This document shows positions 22,763 to 33,354 of a DNA stretch of 61,215 bases, in pieces. Both the position numbers and the translations under genes were made by a program. How positions within the stretch are numbered: position 1 is the first letter of the stretch; every line of letters starts with the position of its first letter. A model generated the notes under the pieces. It saw nothing but the letters and a program-made list of their open reading frames with translations, was not told the origin of the DNA and searched no databases. Source of the stretch: an uncultured Pelagibacteraceae bacterium (GTDB taxonomy: Bacteria > Pseudomonadota > Alphaproteobacteria > Pelagibacterales > Pelagibacteraceae); NCBI GenBank assembly GCA_902587735.1, contig CACIML010000002.1, positions 1-61,215 on the forward strand. The letters run 5' to 3'.

Positions 22763-23011
22763 ATGATTAAAAAAGGACTTAAAGTAAAGATTTTGGCAGG
22801 CAAGGATAAAAATAAAGATGGTGAAGTAATAGAAATAGATAGACCAAACAATAGAGCTAAAGTTAAGGGAATTAACATTGTTAAAAAACATACTAAAACA
22901 ACAAAAGAAAAAAAAGGTGGAATATTTGATAAAGAAAATTTTATACATATTTCAAATCTTTCAATTATCGCAGATAATAAAAAAGTAAAAAAAGGTGAAA
23001 TCAAAAAATGA
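22763..23011 (+). CDS. rplX: 50S ribosomal protein L24
   Basis: KOW motif '[41 protein letters not shown]'. Confidence 0.95.
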   Translation: MIKKGLKVKILAGKDKNKDGEVIEIDRPNNRAKVKGINIVKKHTKTTKEKKGGIFDKENFIHISNLSIIADNKKVKKGEIKK

Positions 23012-23562
23012 CGCCAAGATTAAAAGAGATATTTTTTAAAGAAATACAACCAAGCCTTAAAGAAAAGTTTGGTTTTAAAAATATATATATGGGTCCTAAA
23101 TTACAAAAAGTAGTTTTAAACATGGGACTAGGTATTGATGGCAATGATTCAAAAATTATAAAATCTTGCTCTGATGATTTGGCTAATATAACTGGTCAAA
23201 AACCTGTGATAACTAAATTTAAAAAATCTATATCTAATTTTAAAACAAGAAAAAATACTAGCGCAGGATTAAAAGTAACACTAAGAAAAAATAAAATGTA
23301 CGAATTTATTGATAGACTTGTAAATATTGCTTTACCAAGAATAAAAGATTTTAGAGGTCTTTCGACAAAAGGTTTTGATAAATTTGGTAATTATACTTTT
23401 GGAATTAAAGAGCATATAATATTTCCAGAAGTTAATTTTGATCGAGTTGATAAAATAAGAGGTTTAGATATTACCATCGTAATATCTTCTTTAGATAAAA
23501 ACCATAGTTTTGAATTATTAAGTAAACTAAATTTTCCATTTGTTAAAAAAGGAGATAACTAA
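23008..23562 (+). CDS. rplE: 50S ribosomal protein L5
   Basis: '[14 protein letters not shown]', '[32 protein letters not shown]'. Confidence 0.98.
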   Translation: MTPRLKEIFFKEIQPSLKEKFGFKNIYMGPKLQKVVLNMGLGIDGNDSKIIKSCSDDLANITGQKPVITKFKKSISNFKTRKNTSAGLKVTLRKNKMYEFIDRLVNIALPRIKDFRGLSTKGFDKFGNYTFGIKEHIIFPEVNFDRVDKIRGLDITIVISSLDKNHSFELLSKLNFPFVKKGDN

Positions 23563-23563
23563 T

Positions 23564-23869
23564 ATGGCAAAAAAGAGCTCAATAAATAAAAATAATAAAA
23601 GACTTAAACTTTCTAATAAATTTTTTAAAAAAAGAAAAGATTTAAAAAAAATTGTCATGAATAAAAATTTGACTCTTGAAGAAAGATTTAAGGCTCAACA
23701 AAAATTATCTAAATTACCAAGAAATTCTGCTAAAATCAGAGTAAGAAATAGATGTCAAATAACAGGTAGACCACATGGAGTTTATAGAAAATTAAAAATA
23801 TCAAGGATAGCTTTAAGACAACTAGGCCTACAAGGTAAAATACCTGGAATGGTAAAATCAAGCTGGTAG
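23564..23869 (+). CDS. rpsN: 30S ribosomal protein S14 (long form lacking the zinc ribbon)
   Basis: 'LPRNSAKIRVRNRCQITGRPHGVYRKLKISRIALRQLGLQGKIPGMVKSSW'; ATG at 23564. Confidence 0.97.
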   Translation: MAKKSSINKNNKRLKLSNKFFKKRKDLKKIVMNKNLTLEERFKAQQKLSKLPRNSAKIRVRNRCQITGRPHGVYRKLKISRIALRQLGLQGKIPGMVKSSW

Positions 23870-23879
23870 AAAGGAAAAT

Positions 23880-24275
23880 ATGAGTTTAACAGATCCAATT
23901 GGAGATATGATAGCAAGAATAAAAAACGCCCAAATGCGTAATCACAAAAAAGTTGATTTACCATCATCAAATTTTAAAAAAAAAATTGCTGAAATTTTAA
24001 AAAGTGAAGGGTTTATTATAGATTTTAAAGTCAATTTGGAAAATAATAAATCAATATTATCAATTAACTTAAAATATCATTCAGGAAATCCTGTAATTGG
24101 AACAATTGAAAGAATTTCAAAACCAGGTCGAAGAATTTTTTCAAGAGCTGAAAGTTTGCCTAAAATTAATAATGGATTAGGAATTGCAATCATATCTACA
24201 CCAAAAGGAGTGATGACAGATGTAGATGCTAGAAAACAAAAAGTTGGTGGTGAAATAATTTGTAAGGTATTTTAA
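23880..24275 (+). CDS. rpsH: 30S ribosomal protein S8
   Basis: 'DPIGDMIARIKNAQMRNHKKVDLPSSNFKKKIAEILKSEGFI'. Confidence 0.98.
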   Translation: MSLTDPIGDMIARIKNAQMRNHKKVDLPSSNFKKKIAEILKSEGFIIDFKVNLENNKSILSINLKYHSGNPVIGTIERISKPGRRIFSRAESLPKINNGLGIAIISTPKGVMTDVDARKQKVGGEIICKVF

Positions 24276-24814
24276 TGTCTAAAATTGGTAAAATAAATAT
24301 ATCTATTCCAGAAAAAGTAAAAGTTGCTCTAAGCGGCAATGTTCTTAATGTAGAAGGACCACTAGGAAAAAAATCTTTAAATATAGATTTGGATATTTTC
24401 GATTTAAATATAAACGATGGTAAAGAAATCACAATAAAACCAAAAAAAATAAATAAAGATACAAAAAGATTATGGGGAATGAATAGAAGTCTTGTGAATG
24501 GTGCAATTATTGGAACAAATGTTGGGTATGAAAAAACACTTGAGCTTGTAGGAGTTGGATTTAGAGCTGCAACAAAAGGTAAACAGTTAAATTTACAATT
24601 AGGTTTTAGTCATGATATCAATGTTGACATTCCAGAAGGAATTAAAATGTCAGTAGAAAAACAAACAATTATTAAAATTAGTGGCTTTGATAAACAGCAA
24701 GTTGGAATGGTTGTTTCACAAATTAAATCCCTAAGACCACCAGAACCATTTAAAGGAAAAGGTATTAGAGAAAAAGGTCAATACATAATAAGAAAAGAAG
24801 GAAAGAAAAAATAA
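24275..24814 (+). CDS. rplF: 50S ribosomal protein L6
   Basis: '[33 protein letters not shown]', '[25 protein letters not shown]'. Confidence 0.98.
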   Translation: MSKIGKINISIPEKVKVALSGNVLNVEGPLGKKSLNIDLDIFDLNINDGKEITIKPKKINKDTKRLWGMNRSLVNGAIIGTNVGYEKTLELVGVGFRAATKGKQLNLQLGFSHDINVDIPEGIKMSVEKQTIIKISGFDKQQVGMVVSQIKSLRPPEPFKGKGIREKGQYIIRKEGKKK

Positions 24815-25170
24815 TGAAACTAACCACTTCAGTGAGAAAAAAGCTTAGAGTGAGAAAAAAATTAAAGAAATCTGCTAAATTTGATAGATTTAGATTAAGT
24901 GTTTTTCGTTCAACAAAAAATATTTCTGCACAAATTATAGATGATATTAACAAAGTAACCCTATTATCAGTTTCATCAATTGAAAAAGATATTAAAAATA
25001 TGAACAAAAAAAATAAAACTGAATTATCAAAAATTGTTGCTGAAAAACTTGCTAAAGCAGCACAAGAAAAAAAAATTACTAAAATTTATTTTGATCGTGG
25101 TATTTATAAATATCATGGAAGAGTAAAAGTTTTAGCGGAAACTTTACGAAAAAATGGAATGGAACTGTAA
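24814..25170 (+). CDS. rplR: 50S ribosomal protein L18
   Basis: '[18 protein letters not shown]...[28 protein letters not shown]'. Confidence 0.97.
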   Translation: MKLTTSVRKKLRVRKKLKKSAKFDRFRLSVFRSTKNISAQIIDDINKVTLLSVSSIEKDIKNMNKKNKTELSKIVAEKLAKAAQEKKITKIYFDRGIYKYHGRVKVLAETLRKNGMEL

Positions 25171-25677
25171 ATGATTGAAAATAAAAAAGATGATATTTTA
25201 GAAAAACTTGTACACATTAACAGAATAACAAAAGTTGTTAAAGGTGGTCGAAGATTTGGTTTTTCAGCATTAGTTGTTGTAGGAAATCAAAATGGAAAAA
25301 TTGGAATTGCTCATGCTAAAGCAAAACAAGTTCCTGATGCAATTAAAAAAGCAAATGAAATGGCAAGAAGAAAGTTACAACAAGTACCATTGAAAGAAGG
25401 CAGAACTATACATCATGATGTTATTGGAAAAGATGGTGCTGGAAAAATTAAATTAAGATCTGCTCCAAAAGGAACAGGAATAATCGCAGGAGGTCCTGTA
25501 AGAGCAGTATGTGAAGTATTAGGTGTTAAAGATATTGTAGCTAAATCAGTTGGTACTGCAAATCCACATAACGTTATAAGAGCTACAATGAAAGCTTTAT
25601 CTAAACAAAACTCACCTAAACAAATATCTATAATAAGAAATAAAAAAATTTCTGAAATCATTGAGAAAAGAGGATAA
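25171..25677 (+). CDS. rpsE: 30S ribosomal protein S5
   Basis: '[33 protein letters not shown]'. Confidence 0.99.
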   Translation: MIENKKDDILEKLVHINRITKVVKGGRRFGFSALVVVGNQNGKIGIAHAKAKQVPDAIKKANEMARRKLQQVPLKEGRTIHHDVIGKDGAGKIKLRSAPKGTGIIAGGPVRAVCEVLGVKDIVAKSVGTANPHNVIRATMKALSKQNSPKQISIIRNKKISEIIEKRG

Positions 25678-26138
25678 TGATTACACTTAACTCTACAGAA
25701 AAAGTAATTAAAAAAAAAATCAGAGTTGGAAGAGGCATAGGCTCAGGAAAAGGCAAAACTTCAGGAAGAGGAATTAAAGGCCAAAAATCTAGATCTGGTG
25801 TTGCAATTAAAAGTTTTGAAGGTGGTCAAATGCCATTATTTAGAAGATTACCGAAAAGAGGATTTAATGCAATAAATAAAAAAAAAGTTGCAAAAATTAA
25901 CCTAGAAAAAATTCAAACTTATATTGAAAATAAAACTATAAAATCCAGTGATACAATCAATGCGAACTTGTTAAAGAAATTAAAAATCATTAATAAAAAT
26001 TCTCAAATACTTAAAATTTTAGGAAATGGAGAAATTAAAGTCAAAATTAATATTGAAGCAGATTTAATTTCAAAATCAGCAAAAGATAAATTGGAAAAAA
26101 TTGGTGGGTCAATATTAATTAAAAAAAATAATGACTAA
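25677..26138 (+). CDS. rplO: 50S ribosomal protein L15
   Basis: 'GRGIGSGKGKTSGRGIKGQKSRSGVAIKSFEGGQMPLFRRLPKRGF'. Confidence 0.97.
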   Translation: MITLNSTEKVIKKKIRVGRGIGSGKGKTSGRGIKGQKSRSGVAIKSFEGGQMPLFRRLPKRGFNAINKKKVAKINLEKIQTYIENKTIKSSDTINANLLKKLKIINKNSQILKILGNGEIKVKINIEADLISKSAKDKLEKIGGSILIKKNND

Positions 26139-26140
26139 AT

Positions 26141-27421
26141 ATGAGTGTAACACCACAATCTAACGATTTAAAAAATAGAATATTATTTACGGTATTCATT
26201 CTAGCTGTGTATAGACTAGGAACATTTGTTCCTTTACCAGGCATTGATCCTGAACAATTACAAATACTTATGGCTGGTAACCAAAAAGGGTTATTAGGAA
26301 TGTTTAATGTTTTTGCTGGAGGTGCTGTTAGCCGTATGGCCATTTTTGCTTTAGGAATAATGCCGTACATTTCTTCATCTATTATTGTTCAATTGTTAAC
26401 TGGTGTATCTGATTATTTTAAAAACCTAAAAAGCCAAGGTGAAACAGGAAGAAGAAAAATATCTCAAATTACAAGATATGGAACAGTGTTATTGGCTTTA
26501 GTTCAAGGATATGGATTGTCAGTTGGACTTGAGTCGTCAGCAAATTTAGTTATCAACCCAGGTGTATATTTTAAAATAACTACTGTGACAACTATAGTTG
26601 CTGGTACTATTTTTTTAATGTGGCTAGGTGAACAGATAACACAGAGAGGAATTGGTAATGGAATTTCTTTAATTATTTTTTCGGGTATTGTTGCAGAAAT
26701 ACCAAGAGCTTTGGTTACAACATTTGAGCTTGGTAGAACAGGTGCAATTTCAACATTAATGATTGTAGGTATTTTTTTACTATTGATATTAACAATTATC
26801 TTTATTGTTTTTATGGAAAGAGCTTTAAGAAAAATACTTATTAATTATCCTAAAAGACAAATGGGTAACAAAATTTATGGTGGAGACTCTTCTCATTTAC
26901 CATTAAAAGTTAATAATGCTGGCGTAATTCCTGCAATTTTTGCTTCAGCATTGTTATTGCTTCCAATAACTTTTTCTAATTTTAATTTTTCTAGCAACGA
27001 GTCTTTTCTAAATATAACTTCATACTTTTCTCAGGGGCAACCTCTTTATATGATTTTGTATGCATCTGGTATTATATTTTTTACTTTTTTTTACACATCA
27101 ATTACATTTAACCCAAATGAAACTGCAGAAAATTTAAGAAAATATGGAGGCTTTATTCCTGGGATAAGACCAGGAGAAAGCACAGCTTTATATATAGATA
27201 ATATCTTAACCAAACTGACAACTATTGGAGCTCTTTATTTAACATTGGTATGTTTAATGCCAGAATTTTTAATAGCAAATTATCCAATTCCATTTTATCT
27301 TGGAGGAGCATCTGTATTGATTGTTGTTGTAGTAGCTATAGATACTGTCACACAAGTTCAAACCAGATTGATGAGTTCTCAATATGAACAATTAATTAAA
27401 AAAACTAAATTTGGTAGATAA
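26141..27421 (+). CDS. secY: Preprotein translocase subunit SecY
   Basis: 'RLGTFVPLPGIDPEQL', 'RGIGNGISLIIF', 'NAGVIPAIFASALL'. Confidence 0.98.
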   Translation: MSVTPQSNDLKNRILFTVFILAVYRLGTFVPLPGIDPEQLQILMAGNQKGLLGMFNVFAGGAVSRMAIFALGIMPYISSSIIVQLLTGVSDYFKNLKSQGETGRRKISQITRYGTVLLALVQGYGLSVGLESSANLVINPGVYFKITTVTTIVAGTIFLMWLGEQITQRGIGNGISLIIFSGIVAEIPRALVTTFELGRTGAISTLMIVGIFLLLILTIIFIVFMERALRKILINYPKRQMGNKIYGGDSSHLPLKVNNAGVIPAIFASALLLLPITFSNFNFSSNESFLNITSYFSQGQPLYMILYASGIIFFTFFYTSITFNPNETAENLRKYGGFIPGIRPGESTALYIDNILTKLTTIGALYLTLVCLMPEFLIANYPIPFYLGGASVLIVVVVAIDTVTQVQTRLMSSQYEQLIKKTKFGR

Positions 27422-27427
27422 CAAAAA

Positions 27428-27991
27428 GTGAATTTAATTTTATTTGGACCTCCTGGTGCTGGAAAAGGCACTCAGGCTAAATATTTGGTGAATAAACTAA
27501 ATGGTTTTCAAATATCAACCGGTGATATCTTAAGAGATGAAATTCAAAAAAATTCAGAAATTGGGAAAAAAATAATTAATGATATGAATGATGGTAGATT
27601 TGTAAATGATGAAATAGTTAATAACCTTATAAAAAATATAATATTTGATCCTCAAAAAAAAAACAAATTAATATTTGATGGATATCCTAGATCATTAAGT
27701 CAGGCTAAAAATTTAGATTTATTGTTAAATACCTCAAATCAAAAAATAGATTTTATTTTTTTTCTTAATGTAAATAAAGATACAATAATAAAAAGAATTG
27801 AAAAAAGAAAAGTTTTAGAAAAAAGATCAGATGATGACTTAAATACCATTCTTAAAAGGTATGATGCTTACATGGAAACAACTAAACCTGTCTTAGATTT
27901 CTATTCTAAAAATCCAAATTTTTATGAGATAGACGGCAATCTTAAAATTGAGCAAATAACTACTAAAATAGAGGTTTTTCTCAATTTTTAA
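27428..27991 (+). CDS. adk: Adenylate kinase (GTG start)
   Basis: P-loop 'LFGPPGAGKGTQAKYL', 'QISTGDILRDE', 'FDGYPRSLSQA'. Confidence 0.97.
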   Translation: MNLILFGPPGAGKGTQAKYLVNKLNGFQISTGDILRDEIQKNSEIGKKIINDMNDGRFVNDEIVNNLIKNIIFDPQKKNKLIFDGYPRSLSQAKNLDLLLNTSNQKIDFIFFLNVNKDTIIKRIEKRKVLEKRSDDDLNTILKRYDAYMETTKPVLDFYSKNPNFYEIDGNLKIEQITTKIEVFLNF

Positions 27992-27995
27992 GGCG

Positions 27996-28023
27996 TTGAC
28001 TTTAAAAGATCTTCTTATATAAA
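27996..28023 (+). promoter_or_regulatory. Candidate internal sigma70 promoter for rpsM-rpsK-rpoA-rplQ
   Basis: TTGACT (27996-28001), 16-nt spacer, TATAAA (28018-28023), 24 nt upstream of the rpsM ATG. Confidence 0.6.
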
Positions 28024-28047
28024 AGGCTAAATTTATTCTCAAATAAT

Positions 28048-28431
28048 ATGGCTCGTATAGCAGGTGTAAATATCCCACAAAATAAACTTGTTAAAATTGG
28101 ACTTACTTATATTTATGGCATTGGTGACAAATTCTCAAAACAAATATGTACAGCTTTAGAAATATCAAATTCAAAAAGAGTAAACGAACTAACAGATGAT
28201 CAAATTTTAAAGATACGAGAGTATATTGATCAAAATTTTAAAGTTGAAGGAGATCTTAGAAGGGAATATTCATTGAGCATTAAGAGATTAATTGATCTTG
28301 CTTCATATCGTGGCTCAAGACATAAAAAAAAATTACCAGTACGAGGTCAGAGAACAAGGTGCAATGCTAGGACTAGAAAAGGTAAGGCTATAGCTATTGC
28401 AGGTAAAAAACTAACCCCACTTAAAAAATAA
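28048..28431 (+). CDS. rpsM: 30S ribosomal protein S13
   Basis: '[26 protein letters not shown]', '[26 protein letters not shown]'. Confidence 0.99.
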   Translation: MARIAGVNIPQNKLVKIGLTYIYGIGDKFSKQICTALEISNSKRVNELTDDQILKIREYIDQNFKVEGDLRREYSLSIKRLIDLASYRGSRHKKKLPVRGQRTRCNARTRKGKAIAIAGKKLTPLKK

Positions 28432-28433
28432 AA

Positions 28434-28883
28434 ATGACCAAAGTTGAAAAAAAAGAAAGCAAAACACAAGATCAAGAAAAGATTGTAAAAAATATTAAAA
28501 AAAGCTCATATTCAAAAAAGAAAAAAGTTAAAAAAACTATATTGAATGGTATTGCATATGTTCAATCAACTTTTAACAATACGATTATTTCTATAGCAGA
28601 CACTAGCGGAAATGTTATATCTTGGGCATCATCTGGTCAAAAAGGTTTTAAAGGATCAAGAAAATCCACTCCATATGCAGCTCAAGTTGCTGCTGACTCT
28701 GCTGCTTCTAAAGCTCTTGAGTTTGGTATGAAAGTTTTGTCAGTAGAAGTAAAAGGGCCTGGTTCAGGAAGAGAAACTGCTCTTAGGGCTTTACAAGCAA
28801 GAGGTTTTAAAATTATTTCAATCAAAGATACAACGCCAATGCCACATAATGGGTCTAGGCCGCCAAAAAAAAGGAGAGTATAA
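28434..28883 (+). CDS. rpsK: 30S ribosomal protein S11 with Lys-rich N-terminal extension
   Basis: '[49 protein letters not shown]'. Confidence 0.98.
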   Translation: MTKVEKKESKTQDQEKIVKNIKKSSYSKKKKVKKTILNGIAYVQSTFNNTIISIADTSGNVISWASSGQKGFKGSRKSTPYAAQVAADSAASKALEFGMKVLSVEVKGPGSGRETALRALQARGFKIISIKDTTPMPHNGSRPPKKRRV

Positions 28884-29912
28884 ATGGAAAATTTAAATGT
28901 AAATGTAAAAAATTGGAAATCATTAATTAAACCATCCAAGTTAGACATTCAATTAAGTGATGACAAAACATATGCAAAAGTTATAGCCGAACCTTTAGAA
29001 AAAGGTTATGGATTAACATTAGGAAATTCACTAAGAAGAATTTTATTATCATCAATTAGAGGAGCTGCTGTAACAGCAGTTCAAATAGATGGTGTTCTAC
29101 ATGAATTTACATCAATAAAAGGCGTTAGAGAAGACGTAACAGACATTATCTTAAATGTTAAATCTCTTGCATTAAAAAGTTCCTCTGAAGGTGTTAAAAA
29201 ACTAATTTTGGATGCAAAAGGCCCAGGAATAATTAAAGCATCTGATATTACTTTAACTTCTGATATAGAGATTTTAAATGAAGATTTAGTAATTTGTAAT
29301 TTAGATGAAAATACTAATTTTCATATGGAAATGACTGTTGGAACAGGAAAAGGATATGTGCCTTCAATAATGAATAAACCTGAAGAACCGCCTTTGGGAT
29401 TAATACCAGTAGATTCATTATTTAGTCCAGTTAAAAAAGTATCATATTCAGTTAGTACTGCTAGAGAAGGAAAGGCTCTTGATTATGATAAATTAACTAT
29501 GGAAGTTCAAACAAATGGCTCAATATCAGCTGAAGATGCAGTTGCATATGCTGCAAAAATATTCCAAGACCAACTTAATATGTTTGTTAACTTTGATGAA
29601 CCAGAAGAAATTCCAACTCGAGAACAACCTAGTGAACCTGAATTTAACAAAAACTTATTAAGAAAAGTAGACGAATTAGAATTGTCGGTTAGATCTATGA
29701 ATTGCTTAAAAAATGATAATATCATTTACATTGGTGACCTTGTTCAAAAATCTGAAGGTGAAATGTTACGAACCCCAAACTTTGGTAGAAAATCACTAAA
29801 CGAAATTAAAGAAGTGTTGACTAGTATGTCTTTATATTTAGGAATGGAAATTCCTAACTGGCCACCAGACAATATAGCCGAAATGTCTAAAAAACTTGAG
29901 GAAGCAATATAA
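28884..29912 (+). CDS. rpoA: DNA-directed RNA polymerase subunit alpha
   Basis: '[40 protein letters not shown]'; alpha-CTD '[25 protein letters not shown]'-like region. Confidence 0.99.
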   Translation: MENLNVNVKNWKSLIKPSKLDIQLSDDKTYAKVIAEPLEKGYGLTLGNSLRRILLSSIRGAAVTAVQIDGVLHEFTSIKGVREDVTDIILNVKSLALKSSSEGVKKLILDAKGPGIIKASDITLTSDIEILNEDLVICNLDENTNFHMEMTVGTGKGYVPSIMNKPEEPPLGLIPVDSLFSPVKKVSYSVSTAREGKALDYDKLTMEVQTNGSISAEDAVAYAAKIFQDQLNMFVNFDEPEEIPTREQPSEPEFNKNLLRKVDELELSVRSMNCLKNDNIIYIGDLVQKSEGEMLRTPNFGRKSLNEIKEVLTSMSLYLGMEIPNWPPDNIAEMSKKLEEAI

Positions 29913-29914
29913 TA

Positions 29915-30373
29915 ATGAGACACGCGATAACAAATAAGAAGTTGAATAGAACTTCTGAACACAGAAAAGCATTGTTAAAAAATATGCTAAATTCTCTTAT
30001 TAAATATGAGCAGATTACTACAACATTACCTAAAGCAAAGTTTTTAAAACCCCAAGCTGATAAAATCATTACATTGGGAAAGAAAGAAACTTTGCAAACA
30101 ACAAAGATATTAATGTCAAAATTACAAGACAAAAAATCAACAAGTAAAGTTAAAAAAACTTTATCAAAGAGATATGAAAAAAGGAATGGTGGTTACACAA
30201 GGATTATTAAAGCTGGCTTTAGATATGGGGACAATGCACCTATGGCCGTTATTGAATTTGTAGATCGGGATGTTCAAGCGAAAAGGTTAGATAAAAAGAA
30301 AAAAGAAACTATTAAAGATCAAAAAGAAACAGCAAAAGATCAAAAAGAATCAAAAAAATTACCAACAGTGTAA
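29915..30373 (+). CDS. rplQ: 50S ribosomal protein L17 with repetitive charged C-terminal tail
   Basis: 'MRHAITNKKLNRTSEHRKALLKNMLNSLIKYEQITTTLPKAK'; tail 'KKETIKDQKETAKDQKESKKLPTV'. Confidence 0.98.
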   Translation: MRHAITNKKLNRTSEHRKALLKNMLNSLIKYEQITTTLPKAKFLKPQADKIITLGKKETLQTTKILMSKLQDKKSTSKVKKTLSKRYEKRNGGYTRIIKAGFRYGDNAPMAVIEFVDRDVQAKRLDKKKKETIKDQKETAKDQKESKKLPTV

Positions 30374-30397
30374 TTTAATATATTACAATAATACATC

Positions 30398-31312
30398 ATG
30401 AAAAAGACTTATAACGTTGACGAAACGTCTGAGAACATGCGTTTAGATAGATGGATAAGAAATAATATTGGAAATTTACCACAAGGATTTATCGAAAAAA
30501 ATTTAAGAAATGGAAAAATTAAATTAAATAATAAAAAAATTAAAAGCTCTTATAAAATTAAAAAGAATGATCAGATAAATTTATTTAATTTTAACTTTAA
30601 AGAATCTATTAAACATAAAAAAAATAAATTCCACCCATCTAAAGATGTAATAAAATCAAATGAAGATCTTATAATTGATGATAATGAAGATTTTATTGTT
30701 TTAAATAAAAAAGCAGGAATTTCAGTACAAGGTGGAACTAAATCAAAAAAAAATTTAGTAGATATATTTGCTAAAAGTAAAATTTTTCAAAACACAAAGC
30801 CATTTTCTGTACATAGATTAGACAAAGATACATCTGGTGTTTTTATAATGGCCAAACATCATAAATCAGCTCAATTACTTACATCTCTATTTAGATTAAG
30901 AAAAGTTTATAAAACTTATCTTGGTATATGTCATGGCGAATTAACAAATAACTCAGGTGAATGGAAAAATGATTTAGTTCGATACGAAAAAGATAAAAAA
31001 ATCGTAGAAAAATCTAAAACTATTTATAAAGTTTTAGATAAAAATTCTATTTGTACCTTAGTTGAAATGAAGCCAATAACTGGACGTAAACATCAGTTGA
31101 GAAAACAGTTATATGCTGTGGGAAATCCAATATATGGCGATAAAAAATATAATCTTAAAAGTAATCAAAAAGCTACTAGTAAAAATTTAATGTTACATTC
31201 ATATCAAATAAAATTTATGATTAATAAAAAAAAATATACTTACACAGCATTGTTGCCTGATTATTTTAAAAAATTGTTAATAATAAAAAGACTTAGATTT
31301 CCAAATTCTTAA
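30398..31312 (+). CDS. Pseudouridine synthase, RluC/RluD family
   Basis: S4-like N-terminus; '[16 protein letters not shown]'; '[23 protein letters not shown]'. Confidence 0.9.
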   Translation: MKKTYNVDETSENMRLDRWIRNNIGNLPQGFIEKNLRNGKIKLNNKKIKSSYKIKKNDQINLFNFNFKESIKHKKNKFHPSKDVIKSNEDLIIDDNEDFIVLNKKAGISVQGGTKSKKNLVDIFAKSKIFQNTKPFSVHRLDKDTSGVFIMAKHHKSAQLLTSLFRLRKVYKTYLGICHGELTNNSGEWKNDLVRYEKDKKIVEKSKTIYKVLDKNSICTLVEMKPITGRKHQLRKQLYAVGNPIYGDKKYNLKSNQKATSKNLMLHSYQIKFMINKKKYTYTALLPDYFKKLLIIKRLRFPNS

Positions 31313-31913
31313 TAAAATTTTTTATAATTTTATTACTTAATTCATCATAGTTTTGATTTTTGACTAATTTAAGATTTATAACACCTTTATCTTTAATTCC
31401 ACAGGGAATAATTTTATTATAATTTTCTAAATCATTATTAACATTTATTGAAAAACCATGATAGGCAATCCATTTTTTAATTCTAATACCTATAGCAGCA
31501 ATTTTTTTGATTTTTTTTTCATGATTAACCCATATTCCAATATTTCCAGAGTCATTAAATGAATTTATTTTGTATTCATTTAAAGTTTCTATGATTGTTT
31601 TTTCTATAATTTTTGTAAATTTTCTTATATCCTTTTGTTTTTTATTTAGATCAATAACAAAATAGCAAATAGTTTGCCCAGGACCATGGTATGTAATTTT
31701 TCCACCACGATTAGTTTTAATAACTTTAATTGATTTATCTAAAATGTCATTTTCATTATAACTAGTCCCAGCAGTGTATGTATTGGGATGTTCTAATATC
31801 CAAATAAGCTCATTTAATTTTTTTTCATTAACTTGTATGAGCCTTTTTTCAAGAAAATCAACGGCTTCTTTATATTCTATAGGTTTTGTTGATTTTTTAA
31901 TCTCAATTTTCAT
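31293..31913 (-). CDS. lipB: Octanoyltransferase (lipoate biosynthesis)
   Basis: '[12 protein letters not shown]', '[21 protein letters not shown]', 'GNIGIWV', '[24 protein letters not shown]'. Confidence 0.93.
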   Translation of the reverse strand: MKIEIKKSTKPIEYKEAVDFLEKRLIQVNEKKLNELIWILEHPNTYTAGTSYNENDILDKSIKVIKTNRGGKITYHGPGQTICYFVIDLNKKQKDIRKFTKIIEKTIIETLNEYKINSFNDSGNIGIWVNHEKKIKKIAAIGIRIKKWIAYHGFSINVNNDLENYNKIIPCGIKDKGVINLKLVKNQNYDELSNKIIKNFIKNLEI

Positions 31914-31974
31914 TAATAAATTGTATTATATGAATTATGTATTAATAGTGCCCTATTAGATTATAGGAAAATTT

Positions 31975-33354
31975 ATGTCTTTAGTAAAAAAAATAAAAGA
32001 TAAAAAGGTAAATTTTGAATTTAATAAAGAGTATATAAATGTTGTTACAAGTAAAATAGCAAGTAACGATGCATTATTTATTACTAATTCATTTAAAGAA
32101 ATGCACCCTGCAGATGCAGCAGATATTATAGAACATTTAAATGAAAATGATCGTGAAAAACTAATCAAACTAAATAATTTTAAAATTGATCCTGGAGTAT
32201 TTGTAGAGTTAAATGAATCTATCCAATCAGAAATTATAAAATATCTTTCGTCAGAAACAATTGTTACTATATTAAAAAATTTAGAATCTGATGATGCAAT
32301 TAAAATTTTAGAAAATATTGAAGAAAAAAACAAAAATGCAATATTAGGGTCATTGCCACCAAAAGATCGCTTTGCATTGCTAGAAAGCTTAAGTTATCCA
32401 GAAGATTCTGCTGCAAGAATTATGCAGAGAGAATTTACTGCAATACCAAGTAATTGGTCAGTAGGCCAAACAATAGACTATTTAAGAGAGAACAAAGATT
32501 TACCAGAGCAATTTTTAGAAATATTTATAGTAGACAATGAGTTTAAACCTATAGGAACGGTTCCATCTTCAAAAGTTTTAAGAACACCAAGAGAAACTAA
32601 AATGATTTCCATAATGTCTGAAACACAACTTTCCATACCTGTAGAAATGGATAAAGAAGAAGTCGGTCACTTATTTGAAAATTATAATTTAAATTCTGCA
32701 TGTGTTGTTGATAAAAATAATAAATTAGTAGGAATGATTACAAGTGATGATGTTCTTACAGTTTTAAAAGAGGAAGCTGAAGAAGATGCACTTAGGCTTG
32801 CTGGAGTTGGTGATGAAGAAATTACAGATGGTGTTTTTAAAAAAACTAAAAGAAGGTTTACGTGGCTATTATTAAATTTGTTTACTGCTGTAATCGCTTC
32901 AATAGTTATAGGATTTTTTCAAGAAGATATAGAAAAAGTTGTTGCTTTAGCTGTTCTTATGCCAATAGTTGCATCGATGGGGGGAAATGCTGGGATGCAA
33001 ACGCTCGCTGTAACCATCAGAACATTAGCCACAAATGAACTAACCAAAAATAATTTTTCTCAGAACGTATTAAAAGAATTTTCAATCGGAATATTGAACG
33101 GTATTATTTTTGCTATTATTAGTGCAATCATAGTTCAATTTTGGTTTAATGACACAACGCTTTCATTAATAATATCAATTTCAATGGTATTAAATATGAT
33201 TGTAGCTGGTTTATTTGGAATTTTAGTGCCAATAACACTTAAAAAACTCAATATAGATCCAGCGGTAGCGTCAAGTGTGTTTGTAACAACAATAACTGAT
33301 GTAATAGGATTTTTATCTTTTTTAGGAATTGGAGCATATTTTTTTTATGGATAA
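31975..33354 (+). CDS. mgtE: Magnesium transporter MgtE
   Basis: N-domain, CBS pair ('MSIMSETQLSIPVEMDKEEV...GMITSDDVLTVL') and membrane domain 'PIVASMGGNAGMQTLAVTIRTLA', 'DVIGFLSFLGIG'. Confidence 0.94.
   Translation: MSLVKKIKDKKVNFEFNKEYINVVTSKIASNDALFITNSFKEMHPADAADIIEHLNENDREKLIKLNNFKIDPGVFVELNESIQSEIIKYLSSETIVTILKNLESDDAIKILENIEEKNKNAILGSLPPKDRFALLESLSYPEDSAARIMQREFTAIPSNWSVGQTIDYLRENKDLPEQFLEIFIVDNEFKPIGTVPSSKVLRTPRETKMISIMSETQLSIPVEMDKEEVGHLFENYNLNSACVVDKNNKLVGMITSDDVLTVLKEEAEEDALRLAGVGDEEITDGVFKKTKRRFTWLLLNLFTAVIASIVIGFFQEDIEKVVALAVLMPIVASMGGNAGMQTLAVTIRTLATNELTKNNFSQNVLKEFSIGILNGIIFAIISAIIVQFWFNDTTLSLIISISMVLNMIVAGLFGILVPITLKKLNIDPAVASSVFVTTITDVIGFLSFLGIGAYFFYG

Noticed and set aside
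22615-23004. 129-aa minus-strand ORF opposite rplN/rplX
   Set aside because: Phe/Leu-rich antisense of Lys-rich ribosomal genes; typical artefact in AT-rich DNA.
31914-31974. Mg2+-sensing riboswitch upstream of mgtE
   Set aside because: Only 61 bp separate lipB and mgtE, too short for an M-box/ykoK aptamer plus promoter; only a 6-bp inverted repeat is visible.
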